A DNA stretch of 32,318 bases from Chloroflexota bacterium (lineage in GTDB: Bacteria > Chloroflexota > Anaerolineae > Anaerolineales > Villigracilaceae). The position numbers and the translations under genes are program-made. Numbering within the stretch: the first letter of the stretch is position 1; the number at the start of each line of letters is the position of its first letter. The notes beneath the pieces are model-generated. The model searched no databases. It was not told the origin of the DNA and saw only the letters and a list, made by a program, of their open reading frames with translations. Shown here piece by piece: positions 6,370 to 13,775 of this stretch. The stretch lies in assembly GCA_016191955.1 (NCBI GenBank), contig JACPVC010000067.1, forward strand, positions 1 through 32,318, in the 5' to 3' direction.

Positions 6370-7702
6370 ACGATGGAAATAACTTCTCGAACACCTCAGG
6401 GCAATACTTTTGCACCATGTCAGACGAAATGCCATTCTCCTTGCATATCTCGGCATAAAAGTCCACGCTTGGGCGTTTGATCCGTTTCTGGGTGTCCACA
6501 TCCAATCCCCAGAGTCCGAAGCGGTACTTCCATCCGAAACTCCACTCGAAATTATCCACCAGCGACCAGTGGAAGTAGCCCTTGATGGGCCAGTTGAAAT
6601 TGACCGCGCGCCACATCTGGTGGATATGCTGCGCAGTGTAGCGCGGACGAATGGAGTCATCCGCCGAGTTCACGCCGTTTTCAGCGATAAGGATAGGCAG
6701 GTTCGGGAAGTTGCGTACAACCCACTTCAAGCCCTCAAACATTCCATCCGGTTCGAGGGCAAGGAAAGCGTCATCACTCAGTTCGGCATCCTTGCGAAAA
6801 AAGTGACGACCGAACAAGGTGTCCGCGTGCCGCAGATCAAACGTGACATATTCCCGTGTGTAGTAATTGAAACCGAAATAATCTTGCGTGCCTTTGGCTT
6901 CCGGGATTCTCACCGAACCGATGGGAGAGCGCATAACACCATCTGCCAACGCCAGGGGGAAACTCTCGTTGATCGCCTGAAAGAAACTTCTCGCCAGCAG
7001 CCGATCCAAAGGGGACCAGGCATATTGCGGCGCAATCGAACGATAATGATGCGCGATCCCCACACGCGCTTCCGGCTGCAATAAATGGATGGCACGATAG
7101 GCGGCTGCATGCCCGCGGATCAGATTCGCTTGCACCTGCATCGCCAGCTTCATATTATTTTTACCAGGCGGGAAGGAGTCTACGCCCGTGGTAATATAGC
7201 CATTTAAAGCATAGCCCGTCGGTTCGTTGATGGTACACCACAGCGTGCAATATTCCTTCAAAGCGTCCACTGTTTTACGAACGAATTTCTCGAACAACGG
7301 AACCACAGCTTCTGTTTCCCAGCCACCTACTTCTTCGAGCCACAACGGATCGGTGAAATGATGGAGAGTGACCATCGGAGTCATGCCACGTTCCTTCAAG
7401 CCGCGCAGCATAGCGCGATACTTTTCAAGGGCTTCTTCATCCCATGTATCCGGCGTCGGCTGAATGCGGCTCCACTCCACTGAAAGGCGATGCGCGTTCT
7501 GCCCAGCTTCGACAGCGCGGTCGAAATCTTCGCGCCAGCGCCCGCCCCACCAATCGGCGGCGACGGCAGCCGAGCCGTCTGTATGACCCTCTTGCTCCCA
7601 CTTCCACCAATTATTATTTGTGTTGTTGCCTTCTACCTGATGCGCGGCGGTTGCCGTCCCCCATAAAAATCCTTTTGGAAAATGATAGGCGCCTTGTGGC
7701 AT
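6368..7702 (-). CDS. Glycoside hydrolase family 1 beta-glucosidase
   Basis: A 444-aa GH1 retaining beta-glycosidase, of usual length for the family (440-480 aa) and without a signal peptide, so cytoplasmic. The N-terminal signature FPKGFLWGTATAAHQVEG is followed by the acid/base motif TINEP (E160) and the nucleophile motif IAENG (E341). The C-terminal DNFEWSFGWKYRFGL completes the family pattern. Both catalytic Glu residues are present, so the enzyme should be active on beta-glucosides or beta-galactosides. A GGAGA ribosome binding site precedes the ATG. It lies 35 nt downstream of the RlmB-type methyltransferase on the same strand, separated by a dispersed inverted repeat. Substrate specificity cannot be read from the sequence. 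Confidence 0.95.
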   Translation of the reverse strand: MPQGAYHFPKGFLWGTATAAHQVEGNNTNNNWWKWEQEGHTDGSAAVAADWWGGRWREDFDRAVEAGQNAHRLSVEWSRIQPTPDTWDEEALEKYRAMLRGLKERGMTPMVTLHHFTDPLWLEEVGGWETEAVVPLFEKFVRKTVDALKEYCTLWCTINEPTGYALNGYITTGVDSFPPGKNNMKLAMQVQANLIRGHAAAYRAIHLLQPEARVGIAHHYRSIAPQYAWSPLDRLLARSFFQAINESFPLALADGVMRSPIGSVRIPEAKGTQDYFGFNYYTREYVTFDLRHADTLFGRHFFRKDAELSDDAFLALEPDGMFEGLKWVVRNFPNLPILIAENGVNSADDSIRPRYTAQHIHQMWRAVNFNWPIKGYFHWSLVDNFEWSFGWKYRFGLWGLDVDTQKRIKRPSVDFYAEICKENGISSDMVQKYCPEVFEKLFPS

Positions 7703-7711
7703 GTTTGTCTC

Positions 7712-7749
7712 CGTGATACGTAATGCGTAACACGTAATTACGCATTACG
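7712..7749. repeat. Dispersed inverted repeat (19-bp unit also at 30533-30551)
   Basis: CGTAATGCGTAA (7719-7730) and TTACGCATTACG (7738-7749) form a perfect 12-bp hairpin with a 7-nt loop. The 19-mer CGTGATACGTAATGCGTAA (7712-7730) occurs again, reverse-complemented and identical, at 30533-30551. The element supplies the last codons and stop of the methyltransferase gene (ends NRNA), so its insertion probably redefined that C-terminus. Confidence 0.65.
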
Positions 7750-8502
7750 GTTTAAATACGCCAAATACAACGCTACCGACCCCGCTACAGCAGCATTCAA
7801 CGATTCAATTTTTCCGCGCATCGGCAGTTTCAACACGATGTCGCATTTCTTGCGCGTGAGTTCATGCAGACCTTCCCCTTCAGACCCGACGACGAGACCT
7901 AGCGCGCCTTTGAGATGACGCGACCCCGCCTCGACCTCCGCCCCGGCTTGGTCCAACCCAACCAGCCAGACGTCTGCATCCTTGAGCGCGTCCATCGCTT
8001 GCGAAAGATTCGACTTGGCGATCAACATGTGCTCGCTCGCCCCCGAGGACGCATTGACCGCAGACGGAGTCACCTCCACCGAGCGCGCCAGCGGGATGAT
8101 GATGCCATGTACGCCCACCGCCTCCGCCGTGCGGATGAGCGTGCCAAAATTCTGCGGGTCTTGCAAAGAGTCGAGGATGAGAATGAAAGGCAGTTCGCCT
8201 TTGATGCTGTCGAGAATATCGACCAAATCAGAATACGGGTAACCGCTGACTTCCGCCACCACGCCCTGATGGTTCTGGTTGACCTTGTCCAACTTGCCAC
8301 GCGGCACGCGGTTGACCCTGATCTTCTGCTGCCCAGCCAGTTTGACGATCTCTGCCAGTGTGCCCTTCTCCTGTGCCCCCTCGGCGATTTCAACGGAAAA
8401 TATCTGCCTGCGTCTGGCGCGCAAGGCTTCATGGACGGCATTGCGAGAATAGATGAATTCTTTCATAAGCGGGTGTATTTTACTTGATAACTCGCTTTGC
8501 AT
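7738..8502 (-). CDS. rlmB: TrmH/RlmB-family RNA 2'-O-methyltransferase
   Basis: SPOUT-class SAM-dependent methyltransferase that most likely methylates the 2'-O of a 23S rRNA guanosine (RlmB type). The N-terminal substrate-binding domain starts YSRNAVHEALRARR and continues to HQGVVAEVSGY. The SPOUT domain has the three signature motifs: DSLQDPQNFGTLIRTAEA (motif 1), LVVGSEGEGL (motif 2) and LPMRGKIESLNAAVAGSVAL (motif 3, knot). The start is uncertain: M at 8502 has GGGA 7 nt upstream, while M at 8466 (MKEFIYSRNA) matches the usual family N-terminus but lacks a clear site. The last four codons lie inside a dispersed repeat. Confidence 0.9.
   Translation of the reverse strand: MQSELSSKIHPLMKEFIYSRNAVHEALRARRRQIFSVEIAEGAQEKGTLAEIVKLAGQQKIRVNRVPRGKLDKVNQNHQGVVAEVSGYPYSDLVDILDSIKGELPFILILDSLQDPQNFGTLIRTAEAVGVHGIIIPLARSVEVTPSAVNASSGASEHMLIAKSNLSQAMDALKDADVWLVGLDQAGAEVEAGSRHLKGALGLVVGSEGEGLHELTRKKCDIVLKLPMRGKIESLNAAVAGSVALYLAYLNRNA
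7968..7968. other. Marker: no separate gene; plus-strand ORFs here are shadows of rlmB
   Basis: The plus-strand ORFs at 7915-8487 and 7982-8242 have Arg-rich, family-less translations antisense to the SPOUT motifs, so they are not genes. Confidence 0.8.
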
Positions 8503-8657
8503 AGTTCAATCCCGGAGGCGTCGCCGTGGCGCCGTGCGACAGATGGCATGAATTTTACAAACTATGACACCCCTTCGGGGTCATTGTACTTTCTATATAA
8601 GGTATGTCACAAAACCGGTTCTTTCGAGATAGAATCAAAACATTCCAAGGAGATGCA

Positions 8658-9500
8658 ATGAAGAACAATTTCCTCTTTTTATCAACGATCCTTTTTGTCA
8701 CCATGCTCGCTTGCTCACTTACCGGCACGCCCGCGCCGAACGTATCCGTCCCGCCTGCGAGCACGGAAGCTCAGGCTGTTGTGCCAACCTTCACGCCCAT
8801 CCCTAGTTTCACGCCCGAAGCACCGACGGCTGCGGCGGCGTTAAGCTCCGGGTTGACGATGCAATCGTCGCCGGTGGAAGAGGCGGGGGCGGAACCGCCC
8901 TACACCATCAAAGCTCAGGTCCCATACCTGCAAGGCTCCGATGATGTGCGAGTCCAGAACTTCAACACCTATCTCAAACAGATCGTCCAGAACGAGATCG
9001 ACGGATTCAAGATCAACACGCTTGCCTTTGCCACCACCCCGCCGCTCGTGAACGGAAGTTCACTGGAAATCCAATACAGCGTCCTCGGTCAGCGCGGCGA
9101 TATTTGGAGCATTCAGTTCCTGGTCTATTTCTATGCCGATGGTGCGGCGCACCCCGGACATTACAGCATATCGGTCAATTACGATCTCGCGAACGGACGG
9201 GAATTAAATCTTGACGAACTCTTCCTGCCCGGCGTCGATTATCTAACCGTCATTGCAGACCTATGCAAAGCCGAACTCGCGACGCGCGACATCGGTTTCG
9301 AGAGCTTCTCTGGTGGGGCTGACCCGCTGCCTGAAAACTACCAACGTTGGAATCTCTCCAACGAAGGTTTCCTCGTCATCACCTTCGACGAATATCAAGT
9401 TGCGCCGTATGCTGTTGGTCCGCAGACGGTGATGATCCCGTTCTCTGCCCTGCAAAGCATAATTGACCCAAACGGCGTCATAGCTTTGTTCGCGCAATAA
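8658..9500 (+). CDS. Lipoprotein with DUF3298 (RsiV-like) domain
   Basis: A 280-aa secreted lipoprotein. The start at MKNNFLFL (8658) has AAGGAGATGCA directly upstream. The signal peptide ends in lipobox TMLAC (Cys about 17), followed by a Thr/Pro/Ala-rich linker to about residue 75. The mature domain reads PYLQGSDDVRVQNFN...YSVLGQRGDIWSIQF...GAAHPGHYSISVNYDLANGR, then LFLPGVDYLTVI and VITFDEYQVAPYAVGP. This is the order seen in DUF3298/DUF4163 proteins such as the extracellular part of the anti-sigma factor RsiV. It lacks the transmembrane and anti-sigma parts of RsiV. The gene sits 9 nt upstream of a membrane histidine kinase gene, so it could be an accessory ligand-binding protein for that sensor (inference). 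Confidence 0.85.
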   Translation: MKNNFLFLSTILFVTMLACSLTGTPAPNVSVPPASTEAQAVVPTFTPIPSFTPEAPTAAAALSSGLTMQSSPVEEAGAEPPYTIKAQVPYLQGSDDVRVQNFNTYLKQIVQNEIDGFKINTLAFATTPPLVNGSSLEIQYSVLGQRGDIWSIQFLVYFYADGAAHPGHYSISVNYDLANGRELNLDELFLPGVDYLTVIADLCKAELATRDIGFESFSGGADPLPENYQRWNLSNEGFLVITFDEYQVAPYAVGPQTVMIPFSALQSIIDPNGVIALFAQ

Positions 9501-9509
9501 GCCGACTGC

Positions 9510-10904
9510 ATGATTACATTTTCCGAATTTTTCAAACTGAATCAGGAGATCATCCTCTTCGTTTACGGGCTGGTCTTCTTCCTGCTCGGCTTTGCCATCA
9601 TCCTGCAAACACGCCGTTCCTCCCAGCTCGACCTGGCGCGCAACTTGCGCTGGCTGGCGGCTTTTGGCATCACGCACGGGATTTACGAATGGGGTGACCT
9701 GTTCATTCCAATTCAAGCAGAATATTTGAGTGAAACGACCGCGCAACTGATGCATTTTTTTCACAAGATTCTGTTGGCAGTATCGTTTCTCTGCCTTTTT
9801 GAATTTGGGATTGCGGTCATCCCATCCAGCAGACGCTCGCGTTGGCTTCATAAGGAAACAGTTCTCGTATTTGTAGTTTGGGTCACTTTTGCATTTATTA
9901 TTTTTCCAGGCGATTCCCTGGATTCTGAATGGAGGCGCACAACCAACGCCTTCGCAAGGTACTTCATTGGGCTTCCCGGCGGTCTGCTAGCCGCTTATGG
10001 GTTGCGCGCGCATACCCTTCAACGCATTGCCCCGCTCAATGTGCCCAAGATCGTGCAAATGTTTCGTATTGCCGGAGTCTCCCTGGCGCTATATACATTG
10101 CTTGCCGGTACAACTCCACCTCCCGTCGATTTCTTTCCGGGAAATATTTTAAACACTCAAACATTCGAGGATTTCACAGGCGTGCCACCCATGGTGTTCC
10201 GTTCGTTGTTTGGGGCTGTTGTCGCCCTCACCATCATCCGCGCATTGGAGATCTTCGACCTTGAGACTGAGCGCCGCATCGAGCAATTGGAACAGCAGCA
10301 GATCATCAACGCCGAACACGAACGTCTTGCCCGCGACCTGCACGATGGCGCGATCCAAAAAGTGTATACAGCGGGATTATTAGTCGAGTCTGCGGAACAT
10401 ATCGCCGACCCGGAAAGCGAACTAGGCAAGCGCCTCAAACGCGCCGTGGGCGTGCTCAGCGATTCGATCCTGGACCTACGCCGAAACCTTGCCGAACTAC
10501 ACGCCCACACGCAAACGTCCAGCGAGCCGCTTGCGGTGCTGTTGCATGAGATTGCGGTGAACCCAAACTATAATTCGATGGTGAAGGTGACGGTTCAAAC
10601 CGAACTGCCCGGTGAAAAATCGATGTCTGAAAGGCGGACGGGGCATTTGCTGGCAATCGTCAACGAGGCGATGGCGAACGCCGTCCGCCACGCGAAAGCC
10701 GAGAGTGTGCAGATCCAAGCCAAAGACGGGGGGGAGGCGCTCCGCATCCAAATTCAGGATAACGGCAAAGGGCTGCCATCCGAATTAAAGGATGGGTATG
10801 GGCTGCGAAATATGCGTGACCGCACGCGCCTGCTCAACGGCAAGATCGAATTTGAAAACAACAGGGGCTTGCTTATAACTCTTGAAGTTCCCTGGAAGGA
10901 TTAG
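9510..10904 (+). CDS. NarL/DegS-type sensor histidine kinase with multi-TM N-terminus
   Basis: A 464-aa membrane sensor kinase. Residues 1-245 hold about six or seven hydrophobic segments (for example ILFVYGLVFFLLGFAIIL near 15-32) with no recognised periplasmic domain. A short coiled coil leads to a HisKA_3 dimerisation domain with ERLARDLHDGAIQKV, where His278 is the phosphorylation site. The HATPase domain has the N box NEAMANAVRHA, G1 IQDNGKGLP and G2 YGLRNMRDR, so the kinase should be active. The stop codon directly abuts the ATG of the response regulator gene, and the start is 9 nt after the lipoprotein gene, indicating a three-gene operon. Confidence 0.93.
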   Translation: MITFSEFFKLNQEIILFVYGLVFFLLGFAIILQTRRSSQLDLARNLRWLAAFGITHGIYEWGDLFIPIQAEYLSETTAQLMHFFHKILLAVSFLCLFEFGIAVIPSSRRSRWLHKETVLVFVVWVTFAFIIFPGDSLDSEWRRTTNAFARYFIGLPGGLLAAYGLRAHTLQRIAPLNVPKIVQMFRIAGVSLALYTLLAGTTPPPVDFFPGNILNTQTFEDFTGVPPMVFRSLFGAVVALTIIRALEIFDLETERRIEQLEQQQIINAEHERLARDLHDGAIQKVYTAGLLVESAEHIADPESELGKRLKRAVGVLSDSILDLRRNLAELHAHTQTSSEPLAVLLHEIAVNPNYNSMVKVTVQTELPGEKSMSERRTGHLLAIVNEAMANAVRHAKAESVQIQAKDGGEALRIQIQDNGKGLPSELKDGYGLRNMRDRTRLLNGKIEFENNRGLLITLEVPWKD

Positions 10905-11567
10905 ATGACCAAGACCCGCATTCTTTTAGTGGACGACCATGATATTGTCCGCCTTGGGTTGATGACGCTGCTCAACGACCAGCCGGATATGGAAGTGATC
11001 GGCGAAGCCAGCACCGCCGCCGAAGCCGTGCGCGCCGTGGAGTCGCTTTCGCCGGATGTGGTGTTGATGGATATTCGCCTGCCGGGCGAGGGCGGCATTG
11101 AAGCCACGCGTCAGGTCACGGCTGGGTTTCCAAAGGTCAAGGTGGTGATGCTCACTTCCTTCGCGGACGATGAACTCGTGATGCGCGCGATCAATGCAGG
11201 GGCGGTTGGGTATGTGCTGAAACAAGTCGGGAATGAAGAGCTGATTCGCGCGGTCCAGGCTGCGGCTAGGGGCGAAGCGCTGCTCGATCCATCGACCACG
11301 GCGCGGCTGCTGTCGCGAGTCCGTGAGGCGGAGAGGAAAGCGAAGGAGGATGCCTTCCGCGAATTATCAGACCGTGAAATGGATGTGTTGATGCATCTCG
11401 CGAAGGGCAAGACGAATGCCGAGATCGGCAAGCTGTTGAATTTGAGTGAAAAGACGGTGGGGAATTATGTGAGTAATATGCTGGAGAAATTGCATCTGAG
11501 CAATCGCATCGAGCTGGCGGCGTATGCGTACGAACATCATTTATTTGAAAGGGTGGGGCGGGAGTGA
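10905..11567 (+). CDS. LuxR/NarL-family response regulator
   Basis: A 220-aa response regulator. The receiver domain has the acidic pair D10/D11 (LLVDDHD), the phosphoacceptor Asp56 in VVLMDIRLPG, the Thr/Ser switch in MLTSFADD, and Lys in YVLKQ. The C-terminal LuxR-type helix-turn-helix (about 150-215) contains LSDREMDVLMHLAKGKTNAEIG and LSEKTVGNYVSNMLEKL. It starts immediately after the kinase stop codon, with GGAAGG overlapping the kinase end, so the two are a cognate, translationally coupled pair. A terminator follows at 11694. Confidence 0.96.
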   Translation: MTKTRILLVDDHDIVRLGLMTLLNDQPDMEVIGEASTAAEAVRAVESLSPDVVLMDIRLPGEGGIEATRQVTAGFPKVKVVMLTSFADDELVMRAINAGAVGYVLKQVGNEELIRAVQAAARGEALLDPSTTARLLSRVREAERKAKEDAFRELSDREMDVLMHLAKGKTNAEIGKLLNLSEKTVGNYVSNMLEKLHLSNRIELAAYAYEHHLFERVGRE

Positions 11568-11577
11568 TATGAAAAAT

Positions 11578-11665
11578 GTGCGTCGCACCATCATTAATGA
11601 GATTCGTTCAACCCGTAGATTCGTCTACTTAAGAAGATAAATATTACCCGTCTGGTGCGACGCAC
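11578..11665. repeat. Inverted-repeat element after the two-component operon
   Basis: GTGCGTCGCACCA (11578-11590) and TGGTGCGACGCAC (11653-11665) are perfect 13-bp inverted repeats 62 nt apart. Each arm is itself nearly palindromic (GTGCGTCGCAC). This gives an 88-bp structured element between the response regulator stop and its terminator. Confidence 0.55.
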
Positions 11666-11693
11666 CCTACCGTATGAGACCGGAATAAAAATG

Positions 11694-11727
11694 AAGTAGC
11701 GCAAGATGTCATCTTGCGCTACTTTTT
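11694..11727. terminator. Bidirectional intrinsic terminator
   Basis: AAGTAGCGCAAGAT-GTC-ATCTTGCGCTACTT is a 14-bp perfect stem followed by TTT on the plus strand, and by ATTTTTATT on the minus strand. It separates the convergent response regulator and heme-lipoprotein genes and can serve both. Confidence 0.85.
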
Positions 11728-11748
11728 CAAGGAGAAGAACGTTACGAA

Positions 11749-12930
11749 TTAGCGGGGCATGAAGACCATGCTGGAGACGCCGTATTGGAAAGCGTGGCGT
11801 ACCTGTGCGTTTTCGAAGATCGCAAGCCCGAAGAAGTACTGGGCGGTCAGGTCATCGAACTGCACATCGGTTTCGGAGCCGGTGACGAGTGCGCGGCTGA
11901 ATTCGAGGGTCCACTTGCCGTCTGCCCATACCCATCCGGCAGAGATCTGACCGCGGTCGCCGACGATCTCAGACTTGATGATGGCGGGGATGATGGTGCC
12001 CGCAGGCATGGCATCGAGTTCTTCCTTGGTTACGGCAACTTTTTCGCTGTCGAGGATGAAGCCGGGGAAACCGGTGGTCGTATCGATGCTCGGGGAGGTG
12101 AAACCGGGCATGGATTTATCGGCGACGGTCTTGGTCGAGTCGGCGGGGTCGGGCATGCTGGCGAAGTTATCGGCATAACCGCCGGAGTCCTTCGCATCGC
12201 TGTGGCGACCAGCTTCGATGGTCTTGGCTTGAGCTTCAGGCGAGGAAGTATCGAGGGTCGTCCAGTCGAGATATTGATCGTCGATCTGGTTCAGGTTGCG
12301 GACGGATTTCCAGTGCCAGATGTCGCCGAATTCGCCTTCGGTTTCAGTATACTTGTTGCCGTAAGGCTTCAGGTCAGGATTCTCGCCGTCATGGCAAGCC
12401 ACTGCACAACCTTTTTCGTTGAAGTTGGCAATGCTGTTGTTGATGTTCCAGATCATGGCGAACTTGTCTTCGTAGTTCAGGTTGTTGTCGCCGCCTTTGT
12501 CGTTCGGGTCCTTGTCCTGTTTCCAGGTGCCATCTTCCTGTTTGACCCAGGGATAGCGATACCAGGATTGGGTGGGGTCTTCGTAGCTGAGGACGAAGTA
12601 AACGGTATCTTCGGTGTACACGGCTTTGAGTTCAGCAGTGGTTTCGAAGTTATTGAAACCGTTGGCAACTTCGATCTCGATTGCTTCGGCATTCGCCCAA
12701 GCAGCATCATCCGCCACGCCATCGAGCGTCGGGGCGGTATCTACGGGGTAGGCAACCAACGCGCCCTTGGGTCCTTCAAAGGCAGGCATGGGTTCAGCGG
12801 TCGGCGCCTCGGTGGCGGCTTCGGTCGCAACAGGTTCGACAACCGGGGCTTCCGTGGCGGGGGTGCCACAGGCGGAAAGGACCAGCGACGCAAGCACGAA
12901 CAATGAAATTACGAGCAGTAGCTTTTTCAT
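11749..12930 (-). CDS. Lipoprotein with ethylbenzene-dehydrogenase-type heme-binding domain
   Basis: A 393-aa secreted lipoprotein with lipobox VLSAC (Cys21), an Ala/Thr/Glu/Pro linker to about residue 50, and then one large domain. The pattern APTLDGVADDAAW, YFVLSYEDPT, KFAMIWNI, CAVACHDGE and DIWHWKSVR is typical of the ethylbenzene dehydrogenase gamma / DMSO-reductase-family heme-binding domain (PF09459-like). The motif CAVACH is CxxxCH rather than the usual CxxCH, so it may bind heme c in a variant way, or the Cys pair may form a disulfide near a b heme. No molybdenum enzyme subunit is encoded nearby, so its electron-transfer partner is unknown. AAGGAG precedes the ATG. It is monocistronic, ending at a terminator. 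Confidence 0.88.
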   Translation of the reverse strand: MKKLLLVISLFVLASLVLSACGTPATEAPVVEPVATEAATEAPTAEPMPAFEGPKGALVAYPVDTAPTLDGVADDAAWANAEAIEIEVANGFNNFETTAELKAVYTEDTVYFVLSYEDPTQSWYRYPWVKQEDGTWKQDKDPNDKGGDNNLNYEDKFAMIWNINNSIANFNEKGCAVACHDGENPDLKPYGNKYTETEGEFGDIWHWKSVRNLNQIDDQYLDWTTLDTSSPEAQAKTIEAGRHSDAKDSGGYADNFASMPDPADSTKTVADKSMPGFTSPSIDTTTGFPGFILDSEKVAVTKEELDAMPAGTIIPAIIKSEIVGDRGQISAGWVWADGKWTLEFSRALVTGSETDVQFDDLTAQYFFGLAIFENAQVRHAFQYGVSSMVFMPR

Positions 12931-13337
12931 ACAGACTCCTTATATATTGAATTTGCCGTAAAAGAGAGAGGAGCGCCCAATGATTAGTAACTTTATTACA
13001 TTCAAATCCTATGGGTTAGTACTGAAACACATCTAATTTGAGCATAAATGTCATATATAGCCTGAAGTTCAGGCACTGGCTTCATCACCAAGTACTCATC
13101 ATCATTTAAGTTTATTGTATAAAGGTTGTGGACAATCGGTCAGAGGCATTCTCCCCTGATTTGGTAGGGGAAGTTCGGCATGGTCTTTTTACGGCGGGCA
13201 TAGTTTGCTCTCTGCGCCGGGGACGGCGGCTTGAGCTTGAACCGCCGATAACCTTTGCTTGCACATGTTTAGCATGGTCTTTTTACAGCGGGCTGGCATA
13301 TAATTCACAAGCAACGATCCCGAAAAGGAGAAATACC
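12931..13337. other. Intergenic region with imperfect direct repeats
   Basis: This 407-nt gap separates the divergent heme lipoprotein and ChrB-like genes. GCATGGTCTTTTTACGGCGGGC (13178-13199) is repeated with one mismatch at 13272-13293, 94 nt apart. The segment 13222-13268 (GGCGGCTTGAGC...AACCTTTGCTTGCACA) matches the right half of the repeat at 15010-15137. It therefore appears to hold fragments of a dispersed element. The ORF-track N-terminal extension (from 13128) runs through these repeats and is not coding. Confidence 0.55.
13178..13293 (+). repeat. 22-bp direct repeat, two copies 94 nt apart
   Basis: The two copies at 13178-13199 and 13272-13293 differ at one base. They flank GC-rich sequence related to the inner part of the 15010-15137 repeat, suggesting a partial or rearranged copy of the same repeat family. 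Confidence 0.6.
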
Positions 13338-13775
13338 ATGATATGGATCACACGCTCTCACGTTCACGTTGACCGGGTCGCCTGCCCGTGGCTCATCACC
13401 CGCTTCGTCGATAACGAAGCGGAGTTTTTATTCGTCCCCGCCAACCAGATCGAAAAAGTTGCAAAAGAGACCGGCGCCATTCCCTTCGATGCGCCCGGAG
13501 TCGAACTGGGTCATGTGGATGGACGCTGTTCCTTCGAGTCCATCATCGTCAAATACGGTTTGAAGGAACCCGGGCTTTTACGTCTGGCAAAGATCGTCCA
13601 TGCGGCGGATGTGGTGGAGGATATTGACAGCGATCCCATCGCGCGCGGGCTTGAAGCGATTGCATCCGGCTACAGCCTGCGCTTCCCTGAAGATATGGAA
13701 AACCTTGAGCATCAATTCGAAGTGTACGATGCGCTATATGCCTGGTGCAGATTGGATGTAGCGAGAACAAAATGA
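13338..13775 (+). CDS. ChrB C-terminal-domain protein (chromate-resistance family)
   Basis: A 145-aa protein. The ATG at 13338 has AAAGGAG 8 nt upstream; the longer ORF starts in repeat sequence. The whole length matches the C-terminal domain of ChrB (PF09828-like): WITRSHVHVDRVACPWLI...RFVDNEAEF, GHVDGRCSFE, and AKIVHAADVVEDI...EAIASG. The conserved Asp, Cys and His residues may bind metal or an oxyanion. ChrB proper also has an N-terminal domain and regulates chromate efflux, but only the C-terminal domain is encoded here, as in many stand-alone homologues. Its stop overlaps the start of an MFS transporter (ATGA), implying that they work together. Chromate as the substrate is inferred only from family naming. 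Confidence 0.85.
   Translation: MIWITRSHVHVDRVACPWLITRFVDNEAEFLFVPANQIEKVAKETGAIPFDAPGVELGHVDGRCSFESIIVKYGLKEPGLLRLAKIVHAADVVEDIDSDPIARGLEAIASGYSLRFPEDMENLEHQFEVYDALYAWCRLDVARTK

Noticed and set aside
11785-12906. Plus-strand 373-aa ORF
   Set aside because: It is fully antisense to the heme-domain lipoprotein, is Gly/Val/Arg-rich and matches no family; the minus-strand gene has a signal peptide, ribosome binding site and domain motifs.
13128-13337. 70-residue N-terminal extension of the ChrB-like protein
   Set aside because: It runs through dispersed repeats; the downstream ATG has an excellent ribosome binding site and matches the family start.
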